NCBI GenBank assembly: GCA_001604385.1
Contig: LVBK01000003.1
Location: 1-64,000, forward strand
DNA length: 64,000 nucleotides
Origin: Spirochaetales bacterium Spiro_09
Lineage (GTDB): Bacteria > Spirochaetota > Spirochaetia > Treponematales > Treponemataceae
Direction: 5' to 3'
Part shown: positions 24,892-33,374 of the stretch, piece by piece
Layout: every line of letters starts with the position of its first letter
How positions within the stretch are numbered: the first letter of the stretch is position 1
Made by a program: the position numbers and the translations under genes
The notes under the pieces: generated by a model
What the model saw: the letters and a program-made list of their open reading frames with translations, nothing else
Database searches by the model: none
What the model was told of the DNA's origin: nothing

Positions 24892-26480
24892 TTGTATTGA
24901 TCGACAACTATGATTCGTTCACCTATAACGTATACCAATATCTTGCGCGTCTTTCGGGAGAGGAGATCAGGGTAATCAGAAATGATGAAGCTACCCTGGA
25001 TGACATTATCGCGCTTAATCCGAGCAGACTGGTCATATCCCCGGGACCCGGCCGACCGGAAGATGCGGGAATAAGCGTGTTCTGCATCCGGCATTTTGCG
25101 GGGAAGATACCCGTGCTGGGAATTTGTCTTGGACACCAGGCAATAGGATACGCGTTTGGCGGCACGATTGTCGGCGCAAAATTCATAAAGCACGGTATTG
25201 CCGAGGAAATGGCGCTAGACGGTAAGGGCTTGTTCAGAACTATCGGGAAAACCGGCACCTTTACCCGGTATCACAGTCTGGTTATTGAAGAATCAAGCCT
25301 GCCTGACTGTCTTGAAGTTACTGCCCGTTCCGCGGACGGCGACATCATGGGAGTACGACATAAAACCTTCGATGTGGAGGGCGTTCAGTTTCATCCCGAG
25401 TCGATTGCCTCCGGCCAGGGAGAGGCATTGCTTAAAGCCTTTTTGGCGTATCGGCGGGAATCCTTTCCGTTCAGTGCGATATTATCCCGTCTTATGCAGG
25501 GCACAAGCATGAGTCGCTCCGAGGCGGAGCTTTTCATGGAGGACTTGACCGAGGGCTCACTGGATGAACGCCAGACATCGGCCCTGTTAACCGCTATATC
25601 CGCCAAGGGACCCTCGGCCGAAGAAATTGCCGGTTGTGCCGCCGTTTTATGCCGGAAAAAGAAAAATGTCCCCCTGCATCGGGACTTGACGGATATTGTG
25701 GGAACCGGCGGTGACGGCATTGGTAGTTTCAATATCAGTTCTATGGCTGCCCTTGTGGCCGCCAGTTGCGGTGCGGTTATCGCAAAGCACGGAAATCGCG
25801 CGGTGTCCAGTAAGTCTGGCTCTGCCGACTTCTATGAGGCATTTGGCATCAAAATTGATATACCTGCTGAAAAGACTGCGGACATAATTTCCCGTACCGG
25901 CTTCGGTTTTCTGTTTGCTCCGGTGTATCACAGCGCCATGCGTCATGCGGCGCCGGTCAGACGGCTATTGGGAGTAAAAACCATCATGAACCTGGTTGGC
26001 CCCTTGTCGAATCCGGCAAACGCTCAATATCAAATGATTGGCGTATATGATCGGTCGCTCATGCATCCGGTAGCCGACGCTTCGAAAATGCTCGGATCCC
26101 GCCGGGTTATGGTTATTTGCAGCGAAGACGGCATGGACGAGATATCTCCCTGCGGGATAACTCACGTCGTCGAGATAGATGAGCGCGGAACAAAACGGGA
26201 GTACACTATTGACCCTGCTTCGTTCGGAATCACCGGTTGTTCTATTCAGGGGCTTCTTGGCGGCGATGCCCGGGAGAATGTGCGACTTGCCCGTGAAATG
26301 CTCGAGGGCAGGGGAGACCGTTCCATTCGGGAAGCAGTCGCGCTCAATGCGGCAGCCACGCTCTATATTTCCGGCTGTGTGGAGACTCTTGCGGAAGCAT
26401 ATACGCGCTCGTGCGCGGCAATTGACAGCGGGGCGGTAAGCGCTAAAATTGAGGAAGTCAGGGAGGCAAGCTGTGCCTGA
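24888..26480 (+). CDS. trpGD: Fused anthranilate synthase glutaminase and phosphoribosyltransferase TrpGD
   Basis: The 530-residue fusion has an N-terminal class I glutamine amidotransferase (residues about 1-190; nucleophile in GICLGHQA, His-Glu in VQFHPES) and a C-terminal anthranilate phosphoribosyltransferase (about 200-530; DIVGTGGDGIGSFNISS and KHGNRAVSSKSGSAD, PRPP and magnesium sites). The first half supplies ammonia to TrpE and the second transfers the ribose phosphate. The same fusion exists in enterobacteria. ATG 24888 lies in an ATGA overlap with trpE after GGGAGG. Confidence 0.95.
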   Translation: MIVLIDNYDSFTYNVYQYLARLSGEEIRVIRNDEATLDDIIALNPSRLVISPGPGRPEDAGISVFCIRHFAGKIPVLGICLGHQAIGYAFGGTIVGAKFIKHGIAEEMALDGKGLFRTIGKTGTFTRYHSLVIEESSLPDCLEVTARSADGDIMGVRHKTFDVEGVQFHPESIASGQGEALLKAFLAYRRESFPFSAILSRLMQGTSMSRSEAELFMEDLTEGSLDERQTSALLTAISAKGPSAEEIAGCAAVLCRKKKNVPLHRDLTDIVGTGGDGIGSFNISSMAALVAASCGAVIAKHGNRAVSSKSGSADFYEAFGIKIDIPAEKTADIISRTGFGFLFAPVYHSAMRHAAPVRRLLGVKTIMNLVGPLSNPANAQYQMIGVYDRSLMHPVADASKMLGSRRVMVICSEDGMDEISPCGITHVVEIDERGTKREYTIDPASFGITGCSIQGLLGGDARENVRLAREMLEGRGDRSIREAVALNAAATLYISGCVETLAEAYTRSCAAIDSGAVSAKIEEVREASCA

Positions 26481-28002
26481 CATACTTGACCAGATTACCG
26501 CGCGCCGGAGAACCGACTATGAGCGGCTTGGCCCCACCTTCGGTTGTACGGTGCCTGACCATCGTCGCCGACCGGTTGTCCCCTTCCTGGCTGAAAGCGG
26601 AACAATCCTGGAGATCAAGCGAGCTTCTCCTTCCAAAGGAGATATTGCGCCCGACCTTGATCCGGTCGAACTTGCCGGAAAATACGCCAGCGCGGGAACC
26701 AAAAACGTTTCCGTGCTGACCGAGCAGGTGTTTTTCAAGGGGAGTCTTGACGATTTGGTCGCTGTTTCCGGAACGTATTTTAATCTCTCCTTTCTTCGCA
26801 AGGATTTTATCCTGTATGAGGACGAGATCGAGGTTTCCTTCCGTGCCGGTGCGGACGCGGTATTGTTGATCGCCCGAATTCTGGATACCAAACTCCTTCG
26901 TGTGCTTGCTGCCCGATGCCGTTCCTTTGGCATGACCCCTTTTATTGAAGTCAGGGAAGAAGCCGATCTTGTAAAACTTGAAGCAGCGGCACGCGATGGC
27001 CCGGTCGTTGCGGGTGTCAATACCCGCGATCTTGCAACGTTCCGCATCGATCCCCTGGTTCCCGCAATGCTCCGAACGCGATTGCCCTGCCGTACTGTTT
27101 TTGAGTCCGGGGCTTCTACCCCGGGTGCATGCCGCTTTGCCCGCCAGCTTGGTTTTGACGGCTTGCTGATCGGCGAGGCAGCTGCAAAGAATCCCGATAC
27201 TGCGGGTTCTCTCGTATCGGCTTTTTTGTCAGCCCGGCCTGACTGGGTCGGGCAGTTCTGGCGGGAAATAGGCCGCCGCACCTCCGCCCGGCATGAATCG
27301 GGTACGCAGGGTGGGCCGCTGGTTAAAGTCTGCGGGTTAACGCATATTGACGACGCGCTTACCGCCGCGGACTGCGGTGCCGATTTGCTCGGGTTTGTGT
27401 GTGCCGAAAGTCCCCGCAAGGCAGATGAACGGATAATCCGCGATGTAGCCGCGCGTCTTGATAGCATGTACGGAAAAATCACTGATGCCAAACGGAAAAG
27501 GCCTCTGCTGGTAGCAGTAATAACGGAAACAGAAAGCGATGTTGCCCGAATGGCCTTTTCACTGGTGCGTGACGGTATTCTCGATGCCATCCAGTATCAT
27601 GGTGAATCGTATGACCGGGATTTACAAAACATTGATGCGGCGGGCGGAAATTACGGTATCGGACGATATACGGTTGTCAGGCTTGGCAGCGATGCAGATA
27701 TAGAACGTATCGACCGGTTGGCGATGCAGGGCGAACCTCGGGTGTTGATTGACGCGCGCGTGGAAGGAATAGCCGGGGGAACCGGCAAGACCATACCGCG
27801 CTCGCTCGTAAGAAAGGTGGCCGATCGCGGCGGTTTATGGCTTGCCGGGGGCATACACCCATTGAATGTCCGTCAGTATATTGACGAGTTTTCTCCGGAA
27901 TTGATCGATGTGTCCAGTGGTCTGGAATCCTCTCCCGGAAGAAAGGATCATGTACTTTTAAAGAGCTTTTTCAGAGAAATTGACAGGGAGAATGTACAAT
28001 GA
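26473..28002 (+). CDS. trpCF: Fused indole-3-glycerol-phosphate synthase and PRA isomerase TrpCF
   Basis: The 509-residue fusion carries indoleglycerol-phosphate synthase first (about 1-255; EIKRASPSKGDIAPDLDP, FLRKDFILYEDEI, FESGAST) and phosphoribosylanthranilate isomerase second (about 275-509; KVCGLTHIDDAL with catalytic Cys, and LIDARVEGIAGGTGKT). The isomerase acts before the synthase. GTG 26473 with GGGAGG 6 bases upstream is preferred over TTG 26449; it overlaps the trpGD stop. The order C then F matches E. coli. Confidence 0.94.
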   Translation: MPDILDQITARRRTDYERLGPTFGCTVPDHRRRPVVPFLAESGTILEIKRASPSKGDIAPDLDPVELAGKYASAGTKNVSVLTEQVFFKGSLDDLVAVSGTYFNLSFLRKDFILYEDEIEVSFRAGADAVLLIARILDTKLLRVLAARCRSFGMTPFIEVREEADLVKLEAAARDGPVVAGVNTRDLATFRIDPLVPAMLRTRLPCRTVFESGASTPGACRFARQLGFDGLLIGEAAAKNPDTAGSLVSAFLSARPDWVGQFWREIGRRTSARHESGTQGGPLVKVCGLTHIDDALTAADCGADLLGFVCAESPRKADERIIRDVAARLDSMYGKITDAKRKRPLLVAVITETESDVARMAFSLVRDGILDAIQYHGESYDRDLQNIDAAGGNYGIGRYTVVRLGSDADIERIDRLAMQGEPRVLIDARVEGIAGGTGKTIPRSLVRKVADRGGLWLAGGIHPLNVRQYIDEFSPELIDVSSGLESSPGRKDHVLLKSFFREIDRENVQ

Positions 28003-29255
28003 GCGCACAGGGATATTTTAACCGTTTTGGTGGCCGGTATGTCGCCGAGGTCTTGCGGCGTCCCCTGGAGGATCTGGAAGAGGGTTTTGCCCATGCCATG
28101 TCCGATCCTTCTTTTTTGACCCGCCTTGAAGTGCTACGCAGAGATTTTATCGGCCGGCCGACACCTCTTTTGTTTGCGGAAAATGCCAGCAGGGAGATTG
28201 GCGGCGCTGACATATACATTAAAATGGAGGGACTGGCCCATACCGGTGCCCATAAAATCAATAATGCGATTGGCCAGGCGTTGCTCGCAAAGCGAATGGG
28301 CAAAACCAGAATAATTGCCGAGACCGGGGCCGGTCAGCATGGTTTGGCAACAGCCTCGGCTTGCGCTCGTCTTGGGCTTGAATGCGTGGTATACATGGGC
28401 GATGTCGACGTTCGCCGGCAGCAGCCCAATGTCGCCGCGATGGAGCTCTATGGCGCGCGGGTCATTCCCGTGACCTCCGGCTCCCGAACGCTCAAGGATG
28501 CCATCAATGAAGCTATGAGGGACTGGGCTGCAAGCTTTGAAACGACGCATTACCTGATCGGTTCAGCCCTTGGTCCCGCTCCTTTCCCCGATATGGTTCG
28601 GGAATTTCAGTCAGTTATCGGCCGGGAAACGCTTGATCAGATAGCGGAACGGAAGCTCGACGTCGAAGCCCTGGTCGCCTGTGTGGGTGGCGGTTCGAAC
28701 GCGATCGGTTTTTTTGAGCCGTTCCGCAGTCTCCCTGCTCCTCGCCTTATCGGAGCGGAGGCGGGTGGAATCGGTCCGGCCGTCGGTGAGAACGCGGTAC
28801 GTATGACGGGCACCGCGGCGAGTGACGGGATCATTCATGGGTACAAGAGTCGCTTTTTGGTGACGGAAGACGGTCAGGTAGCGGAAACCCGTTCCATCTC
28901 CGCCGGTCTTGATTATCCGGGTATTGGTCCGGAACTGGCTTCTTTAGGTGAATCAGGCAGAATCGAGTTCACCTCTGTCACTGACGACAAGGCCCTTGAC
29001 GCCGTGCGGTTTTTTGCCCGAACCGAGGGGGTTATCTTTGCCCTGGAAAGTGCGCATGCCGGTGCCGCGGCCCTGGAAATAGCCCGGAACTGCTCACCTC
29101 ATAAGGCAGTCATAGTCAATATGAGCGGTCGCGGGGATAAGGATATCTTTATTACCTCTCCGGTTTTTCGTCCCGAGCAGTGGAAGTCCTTTTTGGCAGC
29201 CGAGCTTTCCCGTCTTGAAGCGGGAGTTGATATTCACCTTTTTGGAGGAAACTGA
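27999..29255 (+). CDS. trpB: Tryptophan synthase beta chain
   Basis: The 418-residue PLP enzyme condenses indole with serine. The N-terminal FGGRYVAEVL, PLP lysine in HTGAHKINNA (about residue 87), AETGAGQHGLA, the GGGSNAIGFF phosphate loop and GLDYPGIGPE are all present, characteristic of the TrpB1 class that works with TrpA. AGGGAGAA lies before ATG 27999, in an ATGA overlap with trpCF. The stop overlaps trpA as TGATG. Confidence 0.97.
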   Translation: MSAQGYFNRFGGRYVAEVLRRPLEDLEEGFAHAMSDPSFLTRLEVLRRDFIGRPTPLLFAENASREIGGADIYIKMEGLAHTGAHKINNAIGQALLAKRMGKTRIIAETGAGQHGLATASACARLGLECVVYMGDVDVRRQQPNVAAMELYGARVIPVTSGSRTLKDAINEAMRDWAASFETTHYLIGSALGPAPFPDMVREFQSVIGRETLDQIAERKLDVEALVACVGGGSNAIGFFEPFRSLPAPRLIGAEAGGIGPAVGENAVRMTGTAASDGIIHGYKSRFLVTEDGQVAETRSISAGLDYPGIGPELASLGESGRIEFTSVTDDKALDAVRFFARTEGVIFALESAHAGAAALEIARNCSPHKAVIVNMSGRGDKDIFITSPVFRPEQWKSFLAAELSRLEAGVDIHLFGGN

Positions 29256-30013
29256 TGAGGGTTATGGCGCATCTTGTTGCGGGTTATACAAGCGCGAGCA
29301 TTGCGGAAGCAGCTGCCGAAGGTCTTGCCTCGGGCGGGATTGCTTATTTTGAGATACAGTTTCCCTTCAGCGATCCAAGCGCGGACGGAAAGGCCATCCA
29401 GTCCGCCTGTTCTCAGGTTCTTTCGGGCGGATGGACATTGTCCGAGGGTTTTTCTTTCGTCCGAACCCTCAGTCGCAGATACCCGTCAATTCCCGTGTAT
29501 ATCATGTCATACGCGAATCTGGCGTATAAGACCGGGATTCCCCGCTTTGTGGAAACCTGTGCCGAAGCCGGGTGCAAGGGCTTTATCATACCGGATCTGC
29601 CCTTCGATTCCGATGAGGGTCTCGCGCTCATGTGCACCAAAACGGGACTTCTTTCCATTCCCGTCGTCGCGCCCTCAATGAGGCCTGCCCGAATCGCACA
29701 GCTGTCCGCCCTGAATCCTCCTCTTGTGTATGCAGCCTTACGGGCCGGCATTACCGGATCCCAAACCATTATTGATGAACAAACCTTGTCGTTCTTGCGT
29801 TCGGTTGACGCTGCTCCCGGAACTCCGTCCCGTATTCTGGCGGGTTTTGGTATCCGTACCGGAGAACAGGCCCGTCAACTAGCCGGTCAGGTACACGCGG
29901 TGGTCGCGGGGTCCGTGTTTGTGGATCTGATTCGGGAAAACGCTGACCTAGGCACTGACAGGGTACAAAATGCCGTCGCACTAAAGGCCCGGGAGCTTTC
30001 AGGGTTTGCATAA
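29255..30013 (+). CDS. trpA: Tryptophan synthase alpha chain
   Basis: The 252-residue TIM-barrel lyase releases indole from indole-glycerol phosphate. The substrate carboxylates are seen in FEIQFPFSDPSADG (catalytic Glu about residue 30) and in GFIIPDLPFDSD (catalytic Asp about residue 115); the phosphate site is in GFGIRTGEQ and VVAGSVFV. It is a little shorter than the usual 265. It closes the biosynthetic part of the operon and is followed 8 bases later by a hybrid histidine kinase gene. Confidence 0.96.
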   Translation: MRVMAHLVAGYTSASIAEAAAEGLASGGIAYFEIQFPFSDPSADGKAIQSACSQVLSGGWTLSEGFSFVRTLSRRYPSIPVYIMSYANLAYKTGIPRFVETCAEAGCKGFIIPDLPFDSDEGLALMCTKTGLLSIPVVAPSMRPARIAQLSALNPPLVYAALRAGITGSQTIIDEQTLSFLRSVDAAPGTPSRILAGFGIRTGEQARQLAGQVHAVVAGSVFVDLIRENADLGTDRVQNAVALKARELSGFA

Positions 30014-30020
30014 TGAGCCA

Positions 30021-31811
30021 ATGCCCGTTTATAATGTGGTATCGGGTAATACTTTGAAACGGATTTTTACGGGTATTTTGGTCTTTCTTGCGATACTTAT
30101 GGTCCTCTTTATCGGTCTTGATATGTATTACATTATCAGATTGCAGGGCCCTGCCCCGTATCCGGGCTTTATCCAGAACCAGACGAATGAGCGATTCCTC
30201 GTATCGATCGTGCTTTCGACAGCCTGTCTCATACTTGTGTGCGTAATGATTGTCCTGATCGTCAGAATGTCCCGGCAGGAAAAACGTCATGAAAGTCTGT
30301 TGCATATTTATCAGTCGGTTTTCAGTTCAATCAAAATCGGATTGATAGTCCTGGACGAAAAGAAAATGGTACGCATCGTCAATGATGCCTGCTGTATCCT
30401 GTTGGAACGCGATCCCTCGACCGTCCCTGAGTATCCCTCCTGGAAATGGTTTATCGATCCTGTTCTGGAACCGGTAGCGGAACGATTGAACGAGGCTATC
30501 GAAAACAATGAAACCTTCTCCCGTGAATATCGGGTGTTTTTGCCGAGCGGCGTTCGCTGCCTGCAATGTGACTATTATCAGTTTATCAATGCCCAATTCG
30601 GGCGGATTTCTGTTATCACCTTTGCGGACCGTACCAAAGAGGATGAAATAAGGCAAAAGTTATCCTTGCAACTTGAAGAGACCCATCGGCATGCAATTGC
30701 AAAGGATAATTTCTTTGCCAATATGAGTCATGAAATTCGGACTCCTATCAATGCCATCCTGGGAATGACGTATTTTGCGAAAACCATGACCCATGATGAA
30801 AAATGCCTGAAATATATCGAGAAAATTGAGAATGCTTCCGATTTATTGCTCGGAGTAGTTAATGATATTCTGGATTTTTCAAAAATGCAGGAACATAAAT
30901 TCTCGCTGAATCCCGAGGATTTTAATCTCCATGATCTAAAAAAGATTCTCTTTGATCTGTTTTCTTTCAAGGCCGAGCAAAAGAATTTGCGTTTTCAGGT
31001 AAATTTTGACATTCCTCCGGTATATTTTGTCCATGGCGATCAATTTCGTCTTACGCAGATTTTCATGAATCTGGTAGGGAATGCTATCAAGTTTACCGAG
31101 CACGGCTTTGTGTCGGTTTCTCTCAATCACGAAGAATTGGGTTCCGAAGTTATCTTGCGCTGTTCCGTGCGCGATTCTGGCTGCGGCCTGAGCGAAGAGG
31201 ATCTTTCCCGACTTTTTACCGAATTCGAACAATTCGGCAAGGTGCTTGAAAAGAAACAGGAGGGCACCGGCCTTGGTCTTGCAATCACCAAGCGATTGGT
31301 TGAACTGATGCATGGTGTCATCTGGGTTGACAGCACGGTGAACAAAGGCTCTTCATTTCATTTTGTAGTGGTGCTTCAAAAGTCCGAACACATTCAGCTG
31401 CTGGTTCCGGATACCAGTCTTCCCCGAATTGTGTTGAAAACCGGTAAAGTTCTTCTGGTTGAGGACAATGATATAAATGCGGAAATTGCCGAATCCTTGC
31501 TGGAAGAATCGGGATGTATCGTCGACCGGGCGGGCGACGGAATGGAAGCGGTTGACATGTGTCGAAGTCATCCGGTGGATTACTATGATCTGGTTCTCAT
31601 GGATATCCATATGCCCCGCATGAACGGATATGAGGCTGCCAGAGTCCTGAAAAAGGAAGTGGGCATTATGTGTCCGGTTATTGCCGTTACGGCCACCAGC
31701 GAGGATGCTTCTGCCCTGAACAATAATCGGGATATAATCATGAGTTATATCCTGAAACCGTATAATCCCGGCGTTTTCCACACTATATTCAGAAAACCCG
31801 GAGGAGAATAA
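30021..31811 (+). CDS. Hybrid histidine kinase with PAS-like domain and receiver
   Basis: The 596-residue membrane protein has two hydrophobic segments (about 15-38 and 60-83) with a short loop, a PAS-like region (about 95-200), HisKA (NMSHEIRTPINAILG, about residue 235), an ATPase domain (LVGNAIKFTEHG, RDSGCGLSEED, GTGLGLAITKRL) and a C-terminal receiver (VLLVEDNDINAEI; Asp in LVLMDIHMPRMNG; SYILKPY). No output domain or HPt is encoded alongside. The start is uncertain: ATG 30021 has only a weak ribosome site, and TTG 30006 or GTG 30036 are possible. It may be read through from the trp operon. Confidence 0.88.
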   Translation: MPVYNVVSGNTLKRIFTGILVFLAILMVLFIGLDMYYIIRLQGPAPYPGFIQNQTNERFLVSIVLSTACLILVCVMIVLIVRMSRQEKRHESLLHIYQSVFSSIKIGLIVLDEKKMVRIVNDACCILLERDPSTVPEYPSWKWFIDPVLEPVAERLNEAIENNETFSREYRVFLPSGVRCLQCDYYQFINAQFGRISVITFADRTKEDEIRQKLSLQLEETHRHAIAKDNFFANMSHEIRTPINAILGMTYFAKTMTHDEKCLKYIEKIENASDLLLGVVNDILDFSKMQEHKFSLNPEDFNLHDLKKILFDLFSFKAEQKNLRFQVNFDIPPVYFVHGDQFRLTQIFMNLVGNAIKFTEHGFVSVSLNHEELGSEVILRCSVRDSGCGLSEEDLSRLFTEFEQFGKVLEKKQEGTGLGLAITKRLVELMHGVIWVDSTVNKGSSFHFVVVLQKSEHIQLLVPDTSLPRIVLKTGKVLLVEDNDINAEIAESLLEESGCIVDRAGDGMEAVDMCRSHPVDYYDLVLMDIHMPRMNGYEAARVLKKEVGIMCPVIAVTATSEDASALNNNRDIIMSYILKPYNPGVFHTIFRKPGGE

Positions 31812-31816
31812 ACCGT

Positions 31817-32179
31817 ATGGATTCCTTCACCCTGGTCAGAACCGAACATTTGAATCATCACGGGAAGCTGTTTGGCGGGCAGCTTCTCAAGTGGGTTGAC
31901 GAGTATGCCTGGATGGCAGCGGCCCGTGATTTCCCGGGATGCGTGCTCGTAACGCGCGCCATGGAAAAATGCGACTTCAAGCACGCTGTCCCCAACGGCT
32001 CCATCATGCGGTTCAAGGTTGAGCGAAAGGAAACGCGCTCAACGTCTGCAACCTACTCTGTGGATGTATATGCCGACATGCCCGGACAGTCACTGGAGAA
32101 ACTTATTTTCTCGAATTGTGTGACCTTCGTTGCGGTTGATTGCAGCGGGCAAAAGACTCCTCTATTACAAGATAGATGA
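31817..32179 (+). CDS. Acyl-CoA thioesterase, hotdog fold (YciA-like)
   Basis: The 120-residue single hotdog domain has the family pattern HLNHHGKLFGGQLLKWVDEYAWMAA (core HGKLFGGQLLKW, catalytic Asp in WVDE), followed by DFKHAVPNGS. Such enzymes hydrolyse acyl-CoA esters in the cytoplasm; the substrate is not evident. It starts 5 bases after the hybrid kinase with GAGGAG upstream, so it probably shares its transcript. It is slightly shorter than YciA (about 130). Confidence 0.87.
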   Translation: MDSFTLVRTEHLNHHGKLFGGQLLKWVDEYAWMAAARDFPGCVLVTRAMEKCDFKHAVPNGSIMRFKVERKETRSTSATYSVDVYADMPGQSLEKLIFSNCVTFVAVDCSGQKTPLLQDR

Positions 32180-32265
32180 GCAGCTATGCAAAAAAATGGT
32201 ATCTTATATCAGCCGGGTAACATCCCGGATCATTATGGTTGTTATAAAAGGGAGAATAGCAAGGT

Positions 32266-32628
32266 ATGAAAATGAAGAGTGTCGTAATCAGGACGAATGA
32301 CATCCAGAAATCTGTGGCATTTTACGAGAAGGTTCTAGGGTTTTCATTCGAAACCATGATATCAGCAGCACCCGGGAAGCAGATCGCCTTTTTGTTGGAC
32401 AAGGAATCCTGTGCAAAGATCGAATTGCTTCACAATGAAAACAGCACGGCAGTTCCTTCAAATTGCGTTTCCTTGACCTTTGAGGTAGAGCAGATAGGAG
32501 AGGCCGAGAAGTTCTTGACGGAAAACAAGGTTCGCATTATCTCTTCGCCCCGTACGATTAAAAATGGCAAGAAGATTATGACCGCAGTTGATCCTAACGG
32601 GGTAGAGCTGGACTTTATCGAGGAATAA
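32266..32628 (+). CDS. VOC (glyoxalase/bleomycin resistance) family protein
   Basis: The 120-residue protein shows two beta-alpha-beta-beta-beta modules of the vicinal oxygen chelate fold, with KSVAFYEKVLGFSFE near the start and the closing DPNGVELDFIEE whose Glu is a usual metal ligand. The N-terminal metal His is not evident (VVIRTND in its place), so activity is uncertain. GGGAGAA precedes ATG 32266. A terminator-like hairpin follows. Confidence 0.85.
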   Translation: MKMKSVVIRTNDIQKSVAFYEKVLGFSFETMISAAPGKQIAFLLDKESCAKIELLHNENSTAVPSNCVSLTFEVEQIGEAEKFLTENKVRIISSPRTIKNGKKIMTAVDPNGVELDFIEE

Positions 32629-32643
32629 GGCACGAATGTATAG

Positions 32644-32710
32644 GCGGATACCTTCTGTTTCCCTGTATCATACTGTGTGTTACGAAGTGTCCGCTCTTTT
32701 TGTTTTTTTT
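32644..32710 (+). terminator. Terminator-like hairpin with long loop
   Basis: GCGGATAC at 32644-32651 pairs with GTGTCCGC at 32687-32694 (one G-T pair) across a 35-base loop, followed by a T-rich tract of 16 bases. It follows the VOC gene. Confidence 0.5.
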
Positions 32711-32752
32711 CGGTTCGGGTATATACTCGGACAGTAACAGGAGGATTGTTTC

Positions 32753-33370
32753 ATGAAAAAGCTTACAGTACGTATAGCAGCGATTGCCAGTGTGCTCGTG
32801 TTTTTTGCTTCTTGCTCATCCACACCCAAGGTAACTCGGGTGGATTCGGATACACAGACAGATTTGAGCGGTTATTGGAATGATACAGACGTCCGTATCG
32901 TAGCGGAAAGCCTTATTACGGACTGTCTTGCCTCCCCGCGCGTTGCCCAATTCAAGCAGCGGACCGGCAATACGCCCGTATTCATTATCGGAACATTCCG
33001 AAATGACAGCGACGAGCATATCGATACCGGCATCATTACCAAACGGATGGAAGCGGCCATTTTAAACAGTGGTAAGGCTGAATTTGTTGCCAGCAGTTCC
33101 GAGCGCGATGAAATCCGGACTGAACGACAGGAACAGCAGTCCTGGGCGAGCGAGGAAAGCGCGAAGGCCCTTGCAAATGAGACCGGCGCGGATTTCTTGA
33201 TGATCGGTTCGGTCAAGACCATCGTGGATCGATCCCGTGACGGGAAAACCGCTACGCGGACCTATTTCGTCAGTGCCGAATTGATTGATGTTGAAACCAA
33301 CAGAAAAATCTGGATTGGTGAAAATAACGCGATCAAGAAGGTGATTTCCACCGCCTCGGTCAAATTCTAG
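32753..33370 (+). CDS. LpoB-like penicillin-binding-protein activator lipoprotein
   Basis: The 205-residue lipoprotein has a signal ending in lipobox FFASC (about residue 21) and a domain of the LpoB family (NDTDVRIVAESLITDCL, VFIIGTFRNDSDEHIDT, LMIGSVKTI). LpoB in enterobacteria is an outer-membrane activator of PBP1b; whether this one acts that way is inferred. AGGAGG lies 10 bases before the ATG, and a TATACT -10-like box is at 32722-32727. It is followed by a COG3014-like lipoprotein and an LPP20 lipoprotein in one operon. Confidence 0.85.
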   Translation: MKKLTVRIAAIASVLVFFASCSSTPKVTRVDSDTQTDLSGYWNDTDVRIVAESLITDCLASPRVAQFKQRTGNTPVFIIGTFRNDSDEHIDTGIITKRMEAAILNSGKAEFVASSSERDEIRTERQEQQSWASEESAKALANETGADFLMIGSVKTIVDRSRDGKTATRTYFVSAELIDVETNRKIWIGENNAIKKVISTASVKF

Positions 33371-33374
33371 TAAT

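Noticed and set aside
26517-27590. A 357-codon open frame on the minus strand opposite trpCF
   Set aside because: It is antisense to a clear two-domain enzyme, has low-complexity Ser/Arg-rich translation and no ribosome site; it is a by-product of codon bias.
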